Positions 32,852-34,209 of a DNA stretch of 34,209 nt are shown here, one piece after another. The translations under genes were made by a program, and so were the position numbers. This DNA comes from Alphaproteobacteria bacterium (GTDB taxonomy: Bacteria > Pseudomonadota > Alphaproteobacteria > Reyranellales > Reyranellaceae): assembly GCA_019235415.1 (NCBI GenBank), contig JAFAKN010000215.1, positions 1-34,209 of the forward strand, in the 5' to 3' direction. The notes beneath the pieces are model-generated. The model was not told the origin of the DNA. It saw nothing but the letters and a program-made list of their open reading frames with translations, and made no database searches. Numbering within the stretch: the stretch's first letter is position 1; the number at the start of each line of letters is the position of its first letter.

Positions 32852-34209
32852 TTGCGTTCAAAACCACGAACTTTTGGGGCTCCTTGGCCGGAGGCCATGG
32901 CGGCTGCAGCTAGGGCTGCCTTATCCGCCAGGACCCTGATCCTGTCGTCGCCGACCTCGACCTGATCGAGGACTGTCTGGAGATACGCTTTGCGCGCCTG
33001 GATGTCACCGGTTTCCAGCTTTTCGCGTACCAGCTGGGAGAACCTGTCGAGGAGTGCAGGGGTGAGCATTGCCTTGGCCTGCACCTGTGCGGCCAAGCGG
33101 CTGAGGGCATCTTCGGCTACTTGGCGTTCATGCTTTAGAGTCTGGATGCGCTCGCCAAGGTCGTCGTCCAGTTCGGCAAATCCATCCTCGATTGCTCGGT
33201 AGAGGCGGCTCAGCTTCTGCCGCAGGTTTCCCAGTTCGCCTTCGAGACTTGCGCGTCGCTCCTGCACTGCCCGGTCTTGAGATCCTTGCCGCTCTATCAG
33301 CGCCTCGAGCACGCGGGCCAGGCGGTCTGCGCCGAACAGGTGCTCCTTCACGTTCTCGACAACGAGAGCATCCAGTTTCCCCACCGGAATATGGCGGCCC
33401 TTGCAGACCGACTTTCCCTTTCGATGACTACTACTACAACTGTAGTACGTGTACGCACGGCCTCTGCGCTGCGTTCCGGTTCGCGTCATGCCGTGACCGC
33501 AGCAGGCACAGACTGCAAGACCCGTGAGCAGGGTAGGACCGTTGACAACGCGCGGCGGTGTCACGCGCGGATTGTTGCGTGCCAAGCGCTGTCGGACACG
33601 CTCAAACTGATCCAAGGGTAAGATCGTGGGGATATCGATTTCCACGATGGTCGATGGATCGTGAAGGGTGCCGGTGCGGGCGTTTCGAACGCCATAGCGC
33701 CATTTGCCGGTCGCGTAGCACTCGTTGGTAAGAATGTGATGAACGGATGCCACGCCAAACGGGGATCCACGGCGCGTGCGATGCCCGTTGCGGTTCAGCC
33801 AGCTGGTCAAATCCTTGACGCCAAGTGGACCGCGTTCGCCTTCGCCTTCCAGGTACAGGCGGTGGATCAGACGCACTGTCTCTGCTTCGACTGGATCGAC
33901 CTCTAGGCGCTTCTTGATCTTCACGCCACGCCGCTCAGCTTCGACCACTCGGTATCCCAGCGGGGGCGTAGCTCCGTTCCAGAAACCTTGGCGCGCCGAC
34001 TCGCGCATGGCCCTGGTGACGTTCTTGCCGTTCTCGCGCGAAGTGTACTCGTCGAAGATGCCGATGATCTGGCGCATCATCTCCTGCGCGGGGTCATCGC
34101 CAGTAGGCTGGGTGACCGACACTACCTCCACGCCGAGCTTGCGCAGGCTGCGAATGGTAAGTTCCATCTCGGCGCCATTGCGATAGAAGCGCGAGAAGGC
34201 GTGGATCAG
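32821..34209 (-). CDS. Serine recombinase with zinc ribbon, N-terminus outside window
   Basis: The frame is open through the right edge, where it reads LIHAFSRFYRNGAEMELTIR, part of the resolvase catalytic domain. The catalytic serine itself lies outside the window. Following parts are the end of the catalytic domain (GVEVVSVTQPTGDDPAQEMM), a recombinase domain (GFWNGATPPLGYRVVEAERR, SVHHILTNECYATGKWRYGV), a zinc ribbon (CACCGHG and later CSSSHRKGKSVCKGRH) and a coiled coil (about bases 33050-33300). This is the layout of large serine integrases. The last ten residues (KWRARRDSNS) and the stop are supplied by the tRNA copy, so the gene's 3' end spans the attachment site. It probably mobilises the island to the right, and might also act on the Tc island, whose end sites are alike. 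Confidence 0.9.
   Translation of the reverse strand: MIHAFSRFYRNGAEMELTIRSLRKLGVEVVSVTQPTGDDPAQEMMRQIIGIFDEYTSRENGKNVTRAMRESARQGFWNGATPPLGYRVVEAERRGVKIKKRLEVDPVEAETVRLIHRLYLEGEGERGPLGVKDLTSWLNRNGHRTRRGSPFGVASVHHILTNECYATGKWRYGVRNARTGTLHDPSTIVEIDIPTILPLDQFERVRQRLARNNPRVTPPRVVNGPTLLTGLAVCACCGHGMTRTGTQRRGRAYTYYSCSSSHRKGKSVCKGRHIPVGKLDALVVENVKEHLFGADRLARVLEALIERQGSQDRAVQERRASLEGELGNLRQKLSRLYRAIEDGFAELDDDLGERIQTLKHERQVAEDALSRLAAQVQAKAMLTPALLDRFSQLVREKLETGDIQARKAYLQTVLDQVEVGDDRIRVLADKAALAAAAMASGQGAPKVRGFERKWRARRDSNS

Noticed and set aside
32637..32867. Minus-strand 76-residue frame containing PEEIRTPNLLIRSQ
   Set aside because: This peptide is produced by reading antisense through the tRNA copy and the non-coding arm; no ribosome site or family.
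33421..33450. Palindrome around TACTACAACTGTAGTA
   Set aside because: It lies in the coding region of the recombinase zinc ribbon (tyrosine and serine codons) and is explained by codon content.

Overview
The window is GC-rich DNA from an alphaproteobacterium, probably a member of the Hyphomicrobiales or a relative. The main clues are a C4-pathway 5-aminolevulinate synthase, alphaproteobacterial-type Mla and FUSC operons, and partial copies of a tRNA-Arg(ACG) gene used as integration targets. The genus cannot be fixed from the sequence alone.

Layout. (1) 1-2901: an aromatic-acid/drug efflux operon of a FUSC pump (cut by the left edge), a DUF1656 peptide and an HlyD-type periplasmic adaptor, joined by stop/start overlaps. 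(2) 2956-6586: a cysteine hydrolase, then 5-aminolevulinate synthase (hemA) coupled to a 55-residue membrane peptide, an exported MORN-repeat protein, a small CxxC zinc-ribbon-like protein and a four-helix membrane protein. (3) 6614-10212: an Mla/MCE lipid-transport operon of STAS-MlaE permease, MlaF ATPase, MlaD-type MCE protein and an auxiliary lipoprotein. (4) 10418-32851: a 22.4-kb unit bounded by two identical 47-bp direct copies of the 3' half of tRNA-Arg(ACG). Its main cargo is a two-gene Tc (toxin complex) system on the minus strand: a 2,489-residue natural TcB-TcC fusion with its own C-terminal effector, followed by a 3,242-residue TcA. Upstream of the toxin lie a 1-Cys peroxiredoxin and, divergent from it, a 951-residue winged-helix/ATPase/TPR-like regulator. 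(5) 32821-34209: a serine recombinase (cut by the right edge) that reads toward the right-hand tRNA copy and takes its last codons from it.

How it fits together. Neither tRNA copy has a 5' half, and both are preceded by the same diverged arm of about 105 bp. The simplest reading is a tandem array of islands stacked on one tRNA-Arg gene outside the window: the end of one island, the complete Tc island, and the start of a third carrying a recombinase. The Tc island has no intact recombinase of its own, only an open reading frame at the equivalent position that ends in the same tRNA-encoded residues. It may therefore rely on its neighbour for mobility. The Tc proteins would assemble as a TcA pentamer carrying a TcB-TcC cocoon that delivers the effector into a target, presumably eukaryotic, cell. 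The effector carries a GGGHH signature that suggests, without proving, a nuclease of the GHH class.
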